Numbered from the stretch's first letter, positions 12,996-23,160 are shown. The stretch is 64,000 nucleotides of DNA from Candidatus Reidiella endopervernicosa (GCF_013343005.1 NZ_CP054491.1:3206501-3270500); one strand, 5' to 3'. Made by a program: numbers and translations. The notes: generated by a model from the letters alone, not told the origin.

Positions 12996-15900
12996 TTGCT
13001 CTCAACGACAACATCACTCTGCACCACCCTCTTTACCGGCCGTCTCACACGGGCAGCCACGCTAATCGTGATCGCCCTCTGGGGCACCTCTCTCCAGGCA
13101 GCCTCTATATTTATCCTCCACTCCTACAGCCAGGAGTACAACTGGACCAAACGTCAGCACGCAGGCTTCATTAAGGCCTTTGAGAGCCAGTCGAATCAAG
13201 AACCGACCTACGCCACCGAATATCTCGACACAAAACGCCAGCACTACTCCGAAGGTTATGCCGATGAGATTTTGCGCCACCTCTCGCAGAAATATGAAAA
13301 CTATCGTCCCGATCTGATCTATGTAACCGATGATAACGCCCTCAGCTTTGCACGAAATCATCTACCAAAACTATTTCCCAATACCCCCCGTAATCTTCTC
13401 CGGTGTCAACGACTACTCGTTAGTCGATCAACTCGACCAATCGAAAGTCACGGGTATATTTGAGAAGAAAGAGATCGCTCCCAATATTGCGATCATGCGT
13501 AAGGCCGGACTAACCGAGAATCGAATTGTTTTGTTGGTGACGACTCCAATACCTACCACGCTATCAAACACGAGATCAAAAGTGAGCTCGCACGTTTTCC
13601 GGAAATTGAAGCGGCCTTTATCTCTGCCAAGAGACTCGACGAGGTTACCGAGCAACTGCAAGGGTGTCGCTGTAGCTTGGTACTGCTCACCACAGTTGGC
13701 GGGCTTAAGAACAGTTCGGCTGACAACTTCCGGGAGTCGCTATTTTGCGAAAGTTTGTTTTGGGCATCAAGCCCAAGCAAACAGCAAAAACTTAACGCGA
13801 CCATTTATGCCTACGGCGCCCCGACCGTCCTGCGTACGTTGCGTAATCACCTCTTCGCGTCTCTACACAACCCCCTCAGTGACTCTACGCCGACATAAAG
13901 CCGCTGCTGCATCTTCTTCGTCGTTCGCTCGCGCTCTCAACTACGAATAGGCAGACGGCGTCGACTATCGGGGACTAACCGCCCTCACTTCGCTCTCCAT
14001 GGCGGTCAGCGATCGCTAAAACAGATTGTGACAACCATAGTCGGTGCCGGTAATTATGCACTGCTGAGCATGGAGGACGCCTACCTCTTTGATGGTGTTT
14101 TAGGTGGTTATGTCACCAGCGGTCAACGCCAGGGGATATCTGCAAGCAAAGATGGCCCTATCACTACTCTCTGGCAAACCGATTGAGAGAATCTATCCGC
14201 TATTGATGAGTCCCAACGAGTACATATTCGATGATCGAGAGCTGCGCAGACTAAAAATCACCCTACCCCAGGAGGTTGCATCCAGCGCCACCATCCTGCA
14301 CCCCAAACAGAGCTTCTACGAGGCAAATCGTGAATTTGTTATCGCCTCTATCGTTGTGCTCGGTGCCGCCCTGTTTCTGGTTCTCACTCTTTCAGTCGTC
14401 CTGCTCACACTGAGGAAACGTCAACTTCTATCGGCGACTCGAATACTGACCGAAAACACAATGAACTAGCAGAAACCAAGAACAGTCTGCAGGAGGCACA
14501 ACATCTGGCGCAGACCGGCAGCTGGAGCCTCGATTTAAAGAGTGGCGAGCTGGAGTGGTCGGACGAGATTTTCAATATTTTCGAAATCGACCCAAAGCAG
14601 TTCGGTGCCTCCTACGAGGCATTTCTTAATACGGTCCACCCTGATGATCGCAAACAGGTCAACGAGGCGTATAACAAATCAGTTAAGGAGAGACATCACT
14701 ATCAGATCGAGCATCGCCTGCTGATGAGCAACGGTCGCATCAAACATGTACAGGAGCGTGGTCGCACCCGTTATAGCGAATCGGGCGAACCACTCCTTAG
14801 TGTTGGAACCGTTCAGGACATCACCGACAAAAGAGACCGAAGAGCGCCTAAGACAGTGGGCCACGGTTTTTGAAAGCACTACCGAGGCGGTATTAATAAC
14901 CGACTCAAACCTCAACATCATCGACATCAATCGCGCCTATTCAGAGATCACCGGTTACCAAAGGGATGAAGTCATCGGCCAGAAGCCCAACCTGCGACGC
15001 TCAGATCGACACGACGCGGAGTTCTACGAACAGATGTGGAACAGTATCAACTGTCACGGCTGCTGGAGTGGTGAGATCTGGAATCGCAATAAAAACGGTG
15101 AGCTATCACCCGAGTGGCTCAGCATCAGCACCCTACATGATGAGGTTGGCGAGATCAGAAACTATATCGGCGTCTTTACCGACATCAGCGTTTTGAAGCA
15201 GTCAGAGGAGAAACTTGAACACCTTGCCAACCACGACCCATTGACCGGCCTTGCTAACCGACTACTGCTTAACGACCGCCTGGAGAGCGCAATCAAGCGT
15301 ATGAATCGAGAACAGGGACAGCTTGCGGTGCTGTTTCTCGATCTCGATCGTTTCAAGGTCATTAATGACACACTCGGTCATCCGGTCGGTGACACAATCC
15401 TGCAACAGGTCGCCAAGCGCCTCTCTGCCTGCCTGCGCGCCAACGACACCCTTGGTCGATTGGGTGGTGATGAGTTTCTGGTTCTCATTGAGGGATTCGA
15501 CAATGTCAGTGAGATCAATCACATCGCTGAAAAACTACGTCAAACTTTCACCTCACCCTTTCGATTGAAGATAACGAACTCTTCGTCAGTGTCAGCATCG
15601 GCATCAGTCTCTACCCCGCCGATGGAACCGATAGCGCAACACTGATTCGAAACGCCGACAGCGCACTCTATCGAACCAAGGAGTCGGGCCGAAACAACTT
15701 CTGTTTTACGACTCGATCTTTACCGAGCAGGCGACCACGCGACTGGAAATCGAATCTGAGATTCGACACGCCGTCGAGCACGATGCCTTCACACTCCGCT
15801 ATCAGCCAAAGGTCGATCTAAACAGCGGCAAGATCATCGGTGCCGAAGCGCTGGTTCGTATGCAACACAACAATGGCAGTCTGATTCAACCTGATAACTT

Positions 15901-16504
15901 TATTCCGGTCGCTGAAGAGACGGGCTGATCATTCAGATCGGTCGCTGGGTGATCAATGAGGGATTGGAGCAGCTCTCCAGTTGGCACCGCGAGGGATTCG
16001 ACCAGCTACAGCTGGCGATCAACATCTCCGGAATCCAGATACAGCGCGACAATCTGGTTGAGCAGATCGATCACTCACTGCAGAGACTGCAGATCGATCC
16101 GGAGAGCGTCGAACTGGAGATTACCGAGAGCGTTCTGATCGACTTTCCTGAACGAGCCACCGACGTACTTATGGCGCTGCGTGATCTCGGCGTCTCCCTC
16201 GCACTTGATGACTTTGGCACCGACTACTCCTCGCTGAGCAATCTGAAGCGCTACCCGATCACCGCACTCAAGGTCGACAAGTCGTTTGTACGTGACATCC
16301 TTGAGGATCCTAACGATGCCGCCATCACCCGTGCCGTAGTCGCAATGGGCCAGAGCCTCGATATCCACGTTGTCGCTGAAGGGTGGAGAGCAGCGAACAC
16401 GCCGACTACCTACAAAGTATCGGCTGTCAGCTAGCACAGGGTTACTACTACGCTCGCCCACTACCGGCTGATGAGTTCATCGCGCTACTTGTAAAACAGT
16501 CTTA
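12996..16504 (+). pseudogene. Sensor: ABC-type binding domain, PAS, GGDEF and EAL, many frameshifts plus element insertion
   Basis: Joined frames give a c-di-GMP signalling protein. A signal peptide (ATLIVIALWGTSLQAASIF) leads an ABC-transporter-type substrate-binding domain (IFILHSYSQEYNWTKRQHAG; DLIYVTDDNALSFARNHL). Then come a membrane segment near 14340-14400 (VIASIVVLGAALFLVLTLSV), two PAS domains (14500-15200), GGDEF (RLGGDEFLVLIEGFDN) and EAL (IGAEALVRMQHNNGS; LALDDFGTDYSSLSNLKRYP). Frame changes occur near 13390, 13525, 14100, 14465, 14830, 15560, 15695, 15925 and 16385, and copy 1 of the 283-bp element interrupts the binding domain. Both catalytic motifs persist, but no functional product could be made without extensive recoding. 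The stop at 16504 follows QGYYYARPLPADEFIALL, a normal EAL ending. Confidence 0.85.
13729..14011 (+). mobile_element. 283-bp element, copy 1
   Basis: This copy spans 283 bp, begins TCCGGGAGTCGC and ends GGTCAGCG, and lies inside the binding domain of the decayed sensor gene. It carries the 5' hairpin (GTTTG/CAAAC and TTGGGC/GCCCAA) and the 3' hairpin (ACCGCC/GGCGGT). It belongs to the subtype with loop CTCACTTCGCTCTCC. Because the host is already frameshifted, the junction cannot be tested by frame. The conserved reading frame over its first part is not used consistently between copies, so I regard it as non-coding. Confidence 0.9.
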
Positions 16505-16506
16505 GC

Positions 16507-17436
16507 TCAACGAAAGCCGATAGAAATCGGCACCGGCACACCACTCTGCTCACGAACGGCTTTCAGGATAGTCGCCCCGCGGATCAGCACATGCTCCCGC
16601 CCTACCGCCTGATGGATCGCCTCCATCGCCTGAATGACGCGCGTCTGCTCATCCTGCGGCGCCTCCTCCAACGGTGGGTGCACCTCGATATAGAGGGTAT
16701 CGGCAAACCAGCCCGCCTTGACCGGCTGATCGATAATCTGCACCGGCGTTCCGACCGGCACCTCAGGGAAGAGGCGCTCGATATCTTCGGGGTACATTCG
16801 CACGCAACCATGTGTCACGCGCATGCCTACACCGAACGGTTTATTGGTACTGTGGATCAGATATCCGGGTCGACCAAGGCGTATCGCATAGCGCCCGAGC
16901 GGATTATCGGGCCCAGCCGGCACCACATCGGGTAGCGGCTCACCACTCTCCATCGCCTCCTTTTTGATCGAGGCCGGTGGCGTCCAGGTTGGGTCAAGCT
17001 TCTTGGCAATAATCGAGGTCGGCCCGAGCGGTGTCAGCCAATCCATACGCCCGATACTGACTGGATGGGTAATCACATGACCGGTCATCATCGACTGCTC
17101 GTCGGGGAAGTAGTAGAGGCGCATCTCCGAGACGTTGAGCACCACACCACGCCTTGCCACCTGCGGCAAGATATGTCGCCCCGGCAGCCGTACCCACGCC
17201 CCCTGATGCGGTAGCCAGCGATCCACATCGGGATTGGCCAACACGATCTCCTCCTGGCCAAAATCGTAACGCCGCGCGATATCGAGCAACGTATCCTCCT
17301 CATTCGCCTCGACGTGGCTGATTGCACCGACCAGACCGATCTCCGCCGGTGGCAGGATCATCGTCGCGGCCACAGCCGGACGTAGCGTCAGCAGCAACGC
17401 AGTCAGAAGCAGTGATAGAAGACGACACTCATTCAT
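16507..17436 (-). CDS. L,D-transpeptidase (LysM plus YkuD, ErfK/YbiS type)
   Basis: A 309-aa exported enzyme with signal peptide LSLLLTALLLTLRPAVAAT. A LysM-like wall-binding region (VEANEEDTLLDIARRYDFG) covers about residues 40-90. The YkuD domain ends in HSTNKPFGVGMRVTHGCVRM, with the catalytic Cys in the HGC motif. The architecture matches ErfK/YbiS/YcfS proteins, which link Lpp to peptidoglycan, and an Lpp-like gene lies 4 kb upstream. Its stop is two bases from the end of the decayed sensor gene (convergent). Intact frame. Confidence 0.9.
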   Translation of the reverse strand: MNECRLLSLLLTALLLTLRPAVAATMILPPAEIGLVGAISHVEANEEDTLLDIARRYDFGQEEIVLANPDVDRWLPHQGAWVRLPGRHILPQVARRGVVLNVSEMRLYYFPDEQSMMTGHVITHPVSIGRMDWLTPLGPTSIIAKKLDPTWTPPASIKKEAMESGEPLPDVVPAGPDNPLGRYAIRLGRPGYLIHSTNKPFGVGMRVTHGCVRMYPEDIERLFPEVPVGTPVQIIDQPVKAGWFADTLYIEVHPPLEEAPQDEQTRVIQAMEAIHQAVGREHVLIRGATILKAVREQSGVPVPISIGFR

Positions 17437-17467
17437 GAGCGATTAGATAGAGAGGAGCGTTGAATAG

Positions 17468-17494
17468 TTCAGGAGAGCAGAACGCTCTCCTGAA
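17468..17494. terminator. Perfect 11-bp hairpin between mepK-like and L,D-transpeptidase genes
   Basis: TTCAGGAGAGC pairs perfectly with GCTCTCCTGAA around a five-base loop. It lies 29 bases downstream of the MepK-like stop and 32 bases upstream of the next gene on the same (minus) strand. No T run follows, so it may be a terminator or an RNA-stabilising hairpin. Confidence 0.55.
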
Positions 17495-17522
17495 CAGAGA
17501 GGGATCGTACCGTGCTACTGGC

Positions 17523-18080
17523 TTACCAGCGACGCACGCGACCCACATCGACGTGAATGAAGTTGGAACGTTCATAGTAGCCAACACCGCCACCGCGCAG
17601 CGCGAGTGCCGCCTTGCGCAGATCGCTCAGATCAGTGCCGGGCAGGCGAATATCGATCGCCTTGCCCTGCATGTGCAGACTCTTCTTCGCCACACCGCCG
17701 CTTTTACCGTTGAGCATGGCGTTGGTCTTGGGAGAGCGGTAGCCGGAGATGATATGGAAATCGCGATGACTGCCGACCTTCGTCTGCAGACGATAGAGCA
17801 GATCGATCAGTTCACGATTCATCTCATGATCAGTACCGGTACGGTGATCGCGCAGCAGATGGTTGATCTCAGCCAGCGCCTCGGGATGGTAACTCCCCTG
17901 CTCCCAGTAGGTAGTCGTCAAAGACTCACCAGTGTGGGTGTTGTAGAAGGAGAGCTCGCGAGAGGCCTCGCTCATGGCGAACAGTGATGTGGGGGCAGCT
18001 GCCACGGCAATGCCGCTGGCACAGGTTGCGAGAAAGCGACGACGCCCCGCGTCGGTTCCCGTTGTCTCATCAATAATCAA
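17523..18080 (-). CDS. mepK: MepK-like (YcbK, DUF882/M15) peptidoglycan endopeptidase with Tat signal
   Basis: A 185-aa protein whose N-terminus (GRRRFLATCASGIAVAAA) is a twin-arginine signal. The M15-like catalytic region has the metal-binding pattern SLHMQGKAIDIRLP and, near the C-terminus, NFIHVDVGRVRRW. MepK in E. coli cleaves 3-3 crosslinks made by L,D-transpeptidases and is encoded beside ycbB (ldtD). The same pairing is seen here, with the YcbB-like gene 134 bases upstream on the same strand. Confidence 0.88.
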   Translation of the reverse strand: MIIDETTGTDAGRRRFLATCASGIAVAAAPTSLFAMSEASRELSFYNTHTGESLTTTYWEQGSYHPEALAEINHLLRDHRTGTDHEMNRELIDLLYRLQTKVGSHRDFHIISGYRSPKTNAMLNGKSGGVAKKSLHMQGKAIDIRLPGTDLSDLRKAALALRGGGVGYYERSNFIHVDVGRVRRW

Positions 18081-18214
18081 AACTTCACCCCTGCAATTGC
18101 TTACAAGTCAATTTCCAGTCACACAAGATACCCAAGAGGTTTGTGTAAACCTCACTCAACTAGTTGATTTGGGTTAAAAATAACTCGGGGCAGAATATCA
18201 GACTGTGGACTGCC

Positions 18215-19864
18215 TCACAAATCACTGTAGAGCTTATCCAAGCCCTGCAGTTGTTGTGCCAGACGCTGGTCGCGTCCATAGACGTCATTTCTGAACTGCA
18301 TTACGCCCTGCTCATCGACCCACGCCGTCATATAGATGATGTAGATGGGGATCCGATTTGAGAGGTTTAAGCGCCGGGTCTCCTTCTCGCCGATCAGATC
18401 CAGCACCTGCTCACCACTCCACTCATCCCCGAGCAGATAGGAGGCGAGCTTGATCGGCTCAGCCACACGGATACAGCCACCGCTGAAGGTACGTACGCCC
18501 TTTTCAAACAGCCCCTGAGCCGGGGTATCGTGCAGGTAGATGGCGTGTTCGTTGGGGAAGATGAACTTGATCCGTCCCAGACTGTTCTTCACGCCCGGAT
18601 CCTGACGCAGCCGATAGGGGAAGTTGTTGCGGCTCAGCTCCATCCAGTCGACCTCGGCCGGGTCGATCTCCTCACTGCCGAATGCAGCGCGCTGAAGCAC
18701 CCGAATCCCCTTTTCAGTGAAGTAGTTCTTGTCCTGCTTCTGCTTCGGCAGCAGATTCTCCACCGCCAACCGCCGCGGTACGTGCCAGAAGGGGTTGGCC
18801 ACCAGGTAGCGCACGGTGCCGCTGAAGGCGGGAGTTTCGCTGTAGTTCTTACCGATAATCACCTTCATACCGAACTGCGGCCGGTCATCATCGATCAGCT
18901 GCAGACTAAAATCGGCCAGATTGACCTGCAGGTGGTACTCCTCCAGCTGGCGCGGCATCCAACGCCAGCGCTCCATATTGAGTCTGATCTGCTGCATACG
19001 CAGCTCAACCGGCACGTTCAGCACCTCACGGGTGCGCGGCCCAACCACGCCATCCTCTTTCAGGCCGTGACGTTGCTGAAAACGGATTACCGCCTGGGTC
19101 AGTGCTTCATCAAATTGGTTGGAGCTGTTATCGATCCCATTTAGATCACCACTCAGATAGAGCCTGCGCCGCAGCCGCGAAACATCGCTGTGTTGCTTGC
19201 CGCGCTCCAGCGTCACCATCGCCTGTAGCCTAGGCCAGCCGCCATCATCGGCGATCATCTGATAGTGGGTGTGCGCGATCTGTAGATCGCGATAGCGGGG
19301 GTGCGGTGGAGCTAGCTCATCGAGCACCGACTGTAGTGACTCACCACGCGAAACCCGCCTCAGGTAATCGAGTGGCTCGATGTCGGTCCGCTCGATAAAC
19401 CAGTCCTGCGCCTTGCGGTCGATCTCGGGTCGCCCGCTGTGAAGATCAACAACAAAGCGCAGCAGGCCGTGGGTCAGCAGTAGCTCCAGCCGCGCCAGTG
19501 CTTGATCATCCTCACTGCCAAGCAGCTGCTCGAGCTGTGCGGCATGGTAGCGCTCGTTATCGAGCCCGTGCTCACTGGCACCGATCAGGAGCAGCGCAAG
19601 CTGTTCGCCCATGCGTTCAACACCACCCGTGGCAACCCAGAAGGGTGCGCCGCTACGGCTATCGTAGAAACGGTTCAGGTCGCGCCACATCTCGCCCGAG
19701 ACCTCGGGGATTCCCGAGGCGAGCTCACTCTCCAGCGCATCATCCAGCCCCGTGCGCAACTCAGACTCAGTCACGTAGTTACCGGCCCAGGAGATTTGGC
19801 ATAACGGCAGTAGCAGCGCCAACAGTGCGCAGCCTCTAACAACTAATAGCGATAAGTAGTGCAT
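18215..19864 (-). CDS. ldtD: YcbB/LdtD-type L,D-transpeptidase
   Basis: A 549-aa protein with an N-terminal signal (VVRGCALLALLLPLCQISWA), a scaffold region, a peptidoglycan-binding domain (FQQRHGLKEDGVVGPRTREV, about residues 270-320) and a C-terminal YkuD domain. The catalytic motif is FSGGCIRVAEPIKLASYLL. YcbB enzymes form 3-3 crosslinks and strengthen the wall under outer-membrane stress. Length and domain order match the family. It lies upstream of the MepK-like gene, probably in one transcript. Confidence 0.92.
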   Translation of the reverse strand: MHYLSLLVVRGCALLALLLPLCQISWAGNYVTESELRTGLDDALESELASGIPEVSGEMWRDLNRFYDSRSGAPFWVATGGVERMGEQLALLLIGASEHGLDNERYHAAQLEQLLGSEDDQALARLELLLTHGLLRFVVDLHSGRPEIDRKAQDWFIERTDIEPLDYLRRVSRGESLQSVLDELAPPHPRYRDLQIAHTHYQMIADDGGWPRLQAMVTLERGKQHSDVSRLRRRLYLSGDLNGIDNSSNQFDEALTQAVIRFQQRHGLKEDGVVGPRTREVLNVPVELRMQQIRLNMERWRWMPRQLEEYHLQVNLADFSLQLIDDDRPQFGMKVIIGKNYSETPAFSGTVRYLVANPFWHVPRRLAVENLLPKQKQDKNYFTEKGIRVLQRAAFGSEEIDPAEVDWMELSRNNFPYRLRQDPGVKNSLGRIKFIFPNEHAIYLHDTPAQGLFEKGVRTFSGGCIRVAEPIKLASYLLGDEWSGEQVLDLIGEKETRRLNLSNRIPIYIIYMTAWVDEQGVMQFRNDVYGRDQRLAQQLQGLDKLYSDL

Positions 19865-20022
19865 GCATTCAAAACCTGCTGTCCAGCCGCGACGCTATCG
19901 TCCGACCATCAGCAAAAATGTTAACGAGCTCACAATTAAATTTGAGTATAGCACCTATACGCCAGCAATGGCCCAACAAAACCGAGGGGATTAGCCAAAA
20001 CAATCGAGTAGGAGATGCTGCC

Positions 20023-20265
20023 ATGAAACGGATAATTGCCATTGTTGTCGGCCTACTGGCTGCAGTTAACAGCAACCTGCTGAGCACCTCGAGCCTGGAT
20101 GGCATCATCTTGCCGCTGCTCGCGGTGAGCGCCTTCCTCTATCTCTTAATCAGCACCCTGGGTTACTCGTCGAAAAATCTGCGTGACGATAGCAGCATGG
20201 CGGCCGCAGGCATCACCCTCTCCGACATCGGCTGTGGTGGCGATATCGGTGGCGGGGATAGCTGA
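20023..20265 (+). CDS. Small membrane protein with Gly-rich tail, unknown function
   Basis: An 80-aa protein with two membrane segments (RIIAIVVGLLAAVNSNLL and IILPLLAVSAFLYLLISTL) and a hydrophilic tail ending GCGGDIGGGDS. AGTAGGAG precedes the ATG at 20023. I recognise no family. It is divergent from ldtD. Confidence 0.65.
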   Translation: MKRIIAIVVGLLAAVNSNLLSTSSLDGIILPLLAVSAFLYLLISTLGYSSKNLRDDSSMAAAGITLSDIGCGGDIGGGDS

Positions 20266-20472
20266 TAACTCAGGCATTAATAGCTCCTCGCTCGACACGC
20301 CTGCAACGCAGGCTTCCTCCCATGCCGCCAGGCGGCGGCTAATTACCGCGCACCAATCCTTGAACAATCTTGTTGACTCATTCAAAGCCAACAAACCGCT
20401 ATCCGTGGCTGTAACGCCACGGTAATATCTCTCCCATAATCTTTCGCTCGAACTGACCCGGACTTACCAACC

Positions 20473-21138
20473 ATGACGGACCGCGACACAGAGCTGGAGG
20501 AGCTGGTACTCAAGGAGAGTATCGTCAGCGCCACCGGTCTCAATACGGCTAACCTGCAGATCGGCATCAAGGGCGACCCCTCGATGCGCGAGACCGCGCT
20601 CTATCGCCAGAAATATCCAAGTCGCATGGATGAGATCTTCGAGCAGCTACGGCCGCAGCTCGAAGAGCTGCTACTGCGTCGCGGAACCTACCGCCTCTAC
20701 CTCGGCTTTAATAGCTCCGAGGTGCGCATCTCCTCGGTCTTCGATCCGCTGCGTGAAGAGACTCATGAGGCAGAGAAGCTACTCGACAGCGCCTACCTCG
20801 ACCGCCACTTCCCAAAACTCAGCTATGCCGAGAAGATCGAGGGGATGCGTACCCTCTACAAGTGTCTGCGCCACAGCGGCCTGTTTGATCTGCTGCCCAC
20901 CCACTGGAAGAGCATCTCCGAGAAGCGCAGCCGCACCTGGGAGCCGATGGAAGAGGAGGAGATCGTCTCGATCCTCTCCACCATCAAGGTGATGCGCGAC
21001 ATGCCCGACTACTACCTTCGCAGCACTGCGATCTGCATCGTGCAGGACCTGGTGCGCATGCAGTTCAACTGCGACGGCACCCAGCTGGTCAGTGCCGAGC
21101 ACTACAAAGAGTTCCTCGACGAGAACCTGCCGAGCTAG
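20473..21138 (+). CDS. Conserved hypothetical protein
   Basis: A 221-aa soluble, acidic, mostly helical protein with no signal peptide. Recognisable stretches include MDEIFEQLRPQLEELLLRRG, YLGFNSSEVRISSVFDPLRE and DYYLRSTAICIVQDLVRMQF. I do not recognise the family. The frame is intact and codon use matches the neighbours, so it is likely real. Confidence 0.7.
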   Translation: MTDRDTELEELVLKESIVSATGLNTANLQIGIKGDPSMRETALYRQKYPSRMDEIFEQLRPQLEELLLRRGTYRLYLGFNSSEVRISSVFDPLREETHEAEKLLDSAYLDRHFPKLSYAEKIEGMRTLYKCLRHSGLFDLLPTHWKSISEKRSRTWEPMEEEEIVSILSTIKVMRDMPDYYLRSTAICIVQDLVRMQFNCDGTQLVSAEHYKEFLDENLPS

Positions 21139-21239
21139 GGGCACTGCGTACCTTTGCGGCGCCCACCGTTTTATTGCGGAGTGCGCATCAGCCGCACGAC
21201 TGCCGCTATAATGGCGACTTCATCAACGGGAAGATCGCC

Positions 21240-22061
21240 ATGGAAAAGCTCTCGGTATTCATCACCACCTTCAACAACGCACACACCCTCCCCTTCACCC
21301 TGGAGAGCGTGAAGTGGGCCGATGAGATCGTGGTGCTCGACTCATTCAGCACCGATGAGACGATGGCGATCGCAGAGCAGTACGGCTGCAAGACCGCACA
21401 GCACAAGTTCATGGGCTACGGCCCACAGAAACAGCTGGCGCTGGAGATGACCAGCCACAACTGGGTACTACTGCTCGATGCCGACGAGGCCCCCTGCCCC
21501 GAACTGCAGGCGGAGATCCAGGCGCTGATGGCCGAGGGACCAAGCAAGGCTGGCTACACCATCGCCCGTCAGGAGCAGCTCTTCTGGCGTATGCGCACCA
21601 CCAAAAACCGCATGAACCACTTCCTGCGCCTGTTCGACAAACGCAACGGCGGTCTCGATGACATCCCGATCCACGCCGCCCCCAAGGTCGAGGGCGAGCT
21701 GGGACGTCTCAAACACCCCTTCTACCACTTCGGCGAGATCGACATCCACACCAAGGTGTCGAAGATCAATAGCTACGCCCAGGGGCTGGTCGCCGACAAG
21801 GTTGCCAAGGGGCGCAAGGGTAATCCGTGGATGATGGTCTTCTACCCACCCTTCTTCTTTGTTCGCAGCTACCTCTTCAAACGCAGCTTCCTCAACGGCT
21901 GGGCTGGCTTCATCGGCTCGGTTATCGCCACCTTCTACGTCTTCCTCAAGTACGCCAACCTCTACGAGCACTACCAGTTCGAAAAACATGGCGACTCACT
22001 GCTACCGAAGGGGGCACCCAGCACCGTGGCGCTGCGCGAGAAGGGACGAAAAACCGTCTGA
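21240..22061 (+). CDS. Family 2 glycosyltransferase (WaaE/KdtX-like)
   Basis: A 273-aa GT2 enzyme beginning MEKLSVFITTFNNAHTLP. The nucleotide-sugar site is ADEIVVLDSFSTDETMAIA followed by WVLLLDADEAPCPEL. The C-terminal part (PWMMVFYPPFFFVRSYLFKR) is membrane-associated, as in WaaE-type LPS-core glucosyltransferases. The frame is open upstream, but the ATG at 21240 aligns with family starts and is preferred. It sits at the edge of the LPS gene region, so a role in core-sugar addition is inferred. Confidence 0.85.
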   Translation: MEKLSVFITTFNNAHTLPFTLESVKWADEIVVLDSFSTDETMAIAEQYGCKTAQHKFMGYGPQKQLALEMTSHNWVLLLDADEAPCPELQAEIQALMAEGPSKAGYTIARQEQLFWRMRTTKNRMNHFLRLFDKRNGGLDDIPIHAAPKVEGELGRLKHPFYHFGEIDIHTKVSKINSYAQGLVADKVAKGRKGNPWMMVFYPPFFFVRSYLFKRSFLNGWAGFIGSVIATFYVFLKYANLYEHYQFEKHGDSLLPKGAPSTVALREKGRKTV

Positions 22062-22197
22062 GCACCTCGTTAAATCGATCCCAAAACCCCAGTAACCCAG
22101 CCCCAAAGTCGACATTTCAAAACGCCCTATCGAAGCGCCACCAATCGGTCTACACTTGGTCGGAATAACTTCCTAACCACTCTCAAGGAGAGACGTC

Positions 22198-22758
22198 ATG
22201 TTGAACAAGGCCCTTGTAGCGGCGCTATCACTCTGCGCCGTCACCTTCACCGCCAACGCAATGAACCCGGCACCGATGAGCGAACCCCTGATGAGCGAGG
22301 AGGAGCGCACCGCACACCGCGAGAAGATGCAGACCATGGCGCCCGAAGCGCGTATGGAATACATGCAGAAGCATCAGGAAGAGATGCAGAAACGTATGGA
22401 AGCCCGCAGCGATGCGCAGATGGATCAGAGCATGCAGAGCTGCGGCGGCCCCAACCGCGACGAGCAGATGAAACGCATGCGTGAGATGCGCGATGCAATG
22501 CGCACCCGCCAGCAGCAGATGATGGCCCTCTACAACCAGCAGCGCCCCACCTTCAGCCGTGGCCCGATGATGGGACCCTACGGTGGTAACCGTGGACCGA
22601 TGATGATGGGGCCCTACGGTAATCGTGGTCCTGTAATGATGGGGCCTTACGGCAATCGTGGTCCGATGATGATGGGGCCTTATGGCAACCGTGGTCCAAT
22701 GATGGGGCCATATGGTTATCGTGGTCCGGTAGCACCTACAGCGCCCGCTGCTCGGTAA
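22198..22758 (+). CDS. Exported Met-rich protein with tandem GPMMMGPYGNR repeats
   Basis: A 186-aa protein with a signal peptide (ALVAALSLCAVTFTANA), a charged helical Met/Gln/Glu-rich middle (EYMQKHQEEMQKRMEARSDA) and a C-terminal half of four to five imperfect repeats of GPMMMGPYGNR. Methionine is about one residue in six. Met-rich periplasmic proteins often bind Cu(I), but no such activity is shown here. AAGGAGAG precedes the ATG. A strong terminator follows, so it is probably monocistronic. Confidence 0.8.
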   Translation: MLNKALVAALSLCAVTFTANAMNPAPMSEPLMSEEERTAHREKMQTMAPEARMEYMQKHQEEMQKRMEARSDAQMDQSMQSCGGPNRDEQMKRMREMRDAMRTRQQQMMALYNQQRPTFSRGPMMGPYGGNRGPMMMGPYGNRGPVMMGPYGNRGPMMMGPYGNRGPMMGPYGYRGPVAPTAPAAR

Positions 22759-22780
22759 TTAGTCGTTAGTTTTGTTGAGA

Positions 22781-22812
22781 AGCCTCCATCCGGTTGGGTG
22801 GGGGCTTTTTTT
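22781..22812 (+). terminator. Intrinsic terminator of the Met-rich protein gene
   Basis: AGCCTCCATCC pairs with GGGTGGGGGCT (with two G-T pairs) around a GGTT loop and is followed by seven T. Confidence 0.92.
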
Positions 22813-22849
22813 ATTGGTTGTGTCGTTTGTGTCGCGTTAGCGACACAAC

Positions 22850-23155
22850 TCAGACAACCCCCATCAAACCCAACCTATCCAAAACCATCTCCGGCGTAAT
22901 CCCCACCATACAACTATGATGGTCACACTCATGCTTGCAGTAGCAGTACATGCACTCCAGATCGAGCTCGATCGCCTCGACCTGTTCACCGACAGGAACC
23001 ACCCGCACCGGATTAGTGGGACCGCAAACAATTAACATCGGACGATTAGCAGCCGCAGCAACATGAGCCGTGCCGGTGTCGTTGGCGACGACAAAACGCG
23101 CCCCCTCGGTGAGCGGCACGATATCGATGATCTCGGTCTTGCCGCAGAGGTTGAT
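22850..23155 (-). pseudogene. Duplicated 3' fragment of the GT9 glycosyltransferase gene
   Basis: Bases 22860-23155 repeat 23862-24157 almost exactly, at a spacing of 1002 bp. The fragment encodes only the last ~98 residues of the glycosyltransferase (PLTEGARFVVANDTGTAHVA onward) and has no start region. The full gene upstream is intact. The differences are a few substitutions near the stop codon. It is a by-product of whatever event placed the relBE module here. Confidence 0.92.
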
Positions 23156-23160
23156 AGGAT

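Noticed and set aside
20298-20341. Pair of short GC hairpins (GCCTGC/GCAGGC, GCCGCC/GGCGGC)
   Set aside because: There is no T run and no link to known regulatory elements; too short to call.
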